From Candidatus Methylomirabilota bacterium (GTDB lineage Bacteria > Methylomirabilota > Methylomirabilia > Methylomirabilales > CSP1-5), in the NCBI GenBank assembly GCA_022615475.1, contig JAKEGQ010000065.1:1-7041 (forward strand): a stretch of DNA of 7,041 nucleotides, given 5' to 3'. The notes under the pieces were generated by a model. That model was not told the DNA's origin. It saw only the letters and a program-made list of their open reading frames with translations, and made no database searches. The translations under genes and the position numbers were made by a program. Below are positions 6,408 through 7,041 of this stretch, one piece after another (the first letter of the stretch is position 1; every line of letters starts with the position of its first letter).

Positions 6408-7041
6408 CAGCGTCCTTCCCTACCGGCGGCAGCCGGAGAGCGGAACCGGGCGGCGAGGTGAGGGAGAAGTGAAGGATTCGAGCCGAGATGGAGATGCGTA
6501 TAGGATCCCAGCGCGCTTCCTCGCACGACTCCCTCCCTCTCGATCCGGCCCGTCGAGTCCACGGATCGGAGCGCATCCCCTCCGGAGCCGCTCGTCAGAC
6601 GGGAAAAATGGAACTCGTGCCCCTTCAACCGATCCCCCGGGCGAAAGAAGGCGCCCGCCTTGAGGACTTCGACCTCTTTGTACTTGAGCGCCTGGAGGCC
6701 CTCCTCCATCGCCGTCTGGATCGGAAACAGGCCGACCATGGGGAAGGTTCGACCCTCGGCGGTCAAGGTTTCGCCCAGGTACATGAAGCCGCCACACTCG
6801 GCGTACACCGGGCCCCCCGTCCGATGAAATCGCTGGATCGCTTCCTTTATGGCCTGGTTCCGCGAGAGGCGATCGGCAAAGATCTCGGGAAAGCCCCCAC
6901 CGAAATAGAGCAGATCGGCTGGTGGCAGGGTGGTGTCATTGAGGGGCGAAAACTCGACGATGGTAAAGCCCCAGTGCCGGAGCAGGTCGATGTTGTCTTC
7001 GTAATAGAAGGTGAAGGCCTCGTCCCGCGCGACCGCGAGGC
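6407..7041 (-). CDS. cobB: Cobyrinate a,c-diamide synthase CobB/CbiA, C-terminal half (5' end outside window)
   Basis: Glutamine- and ATP-dependent enzyme that amidates the a and c acetate side chains of (hydrogeno)cobyrinate, two steps or so before CobQ. The frame is open from the window edge (first full codon 7039) to TGA at 6409-6407, 210 residues of a protein usually near 450-470. The visible part is the class I amidotransferase domain with its lead-in: LAVARDEAFTFYYEDNIDLL (fragment residues 1-20), DLLYFGGGFPEIFA, then VYAECGGFMYLGETL with nucleophile cysteine at fragment residue 82, KGHEFHFSR, and SYTHLHLGS near the C-terminus with the expected histidine. The N-terminal P-loop domain is not in the window. 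An internal GTG near 6808 is not the start, because homology continues well upstream. The gene overlaps cobQ by one base. cbiA is the name in anaerobic-pathway organisms; hydrogenobyrinate versus cobyrinate use cannot be judged here. Confidence 0.93.
   Translation of the reverse strand, partial: LAVARDEAFTFYYEDNIDLLRHWGFTIVEFSPLNDTTLPPADLLYFGGGFPEIFADRLSRNQAIKEAIQRFHRTGGPVYAECGGFMYLGETLTAEGRTFPMVGLFPIQTAMEEGLQALKYKEVEVLKAGAFFRPGDRLKGHEFHFSRLTSGSGGDALRSVDSTGRIEREGVVRGSALGSYTHLHLGSNPSLLPHLAARFRSPAAAGREGR

Noticed and set aside
5613..6461. 282-codon open frame on the plus strand
   Set aside because: It lies antisense to cobQ, whose motifs are complete and continuous. Its protein resembles no family and is rich in Arg/Asp/Glu, as expected from a shadow frame in GC-rich DNA.
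1..7041. CRISPR arrays, insertion sequences, tRNA or rRNA genes, phage or defence genes
   Set aside because: None seen. Apart from the 263-base gap, the window is filled by six contiguous B12-related genes, and no long direct or inverted repeats were noticed by eye.

Overview
The window is one stretch of GC-rich chromosome whose genes all lie on the minus strand, and all recognisable genes concern cobalamin (vitamin B12). Read in the direction of transcription (from 7041 down to 1) the order is: 3' part of cobB/cbiA (cobyrinate a,c-diamide synthase), complete cobQ/cbiP (cobyric acid synthase), btuF (periplasmic corrinoid-binding protein), btuC (inner-membrane permease), btuD (ATPase), a 263-base gap holding a cobalamin riboswitch, and then btuB (TonB-dependent outer-membrane receptor), which runs off the left edge. 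An outer-membrane TonB-type receptor with a signal peptide, plus a periplasmic binding protein without a lipobox, indicates a diderm (Gram-negative-type) bacterium. High GC and strong third-position bias produce long spurious antisense reading frames. The species cannot be fixed from this window.

Region 7041-2208 looks like one translationally coupled operon. Successive genes overlap by 1 base (TGATG, cobB/cobQ) or 4 bases (ATGA or GTGA, cobQ/btuF, btuF/btuC, btuC/btuD). The first two enzymes are glutamine-dependent amidases of corrin side chains. The last three make a complete B12-type ABC importer. Their fusion into one operon fits a cell that imports corrinoids or precursors and also makes or finishes the corrin ring. 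More cob/cbi genes may lie upstream, outside the window.

Region 2207-1945 is non-coding. It holds four tandem TGAACNN heptamers (2146-2173), then a cobalamin riboswitch with all the conserved boxes (about 2168-1994), then a short leader in which a hairpin could mask the btuB ribosome-binding site. This puts the outer-membrane receptor under its own B12 feedback, separate from whatever controls the upstream operon.

Region 1944-1 is btuB: open for 648 codons without a stop, with signal peptide, TonB-box-like segment, plug domain and most of the beta-barrel. The window is a well-formed B12 uptake/synthesis locus. I did not find a convincing undescribed system; the points most worth checking are the riboswitch expression platform, the heptamer repeat and the coupling of corrin amidation to uptake.
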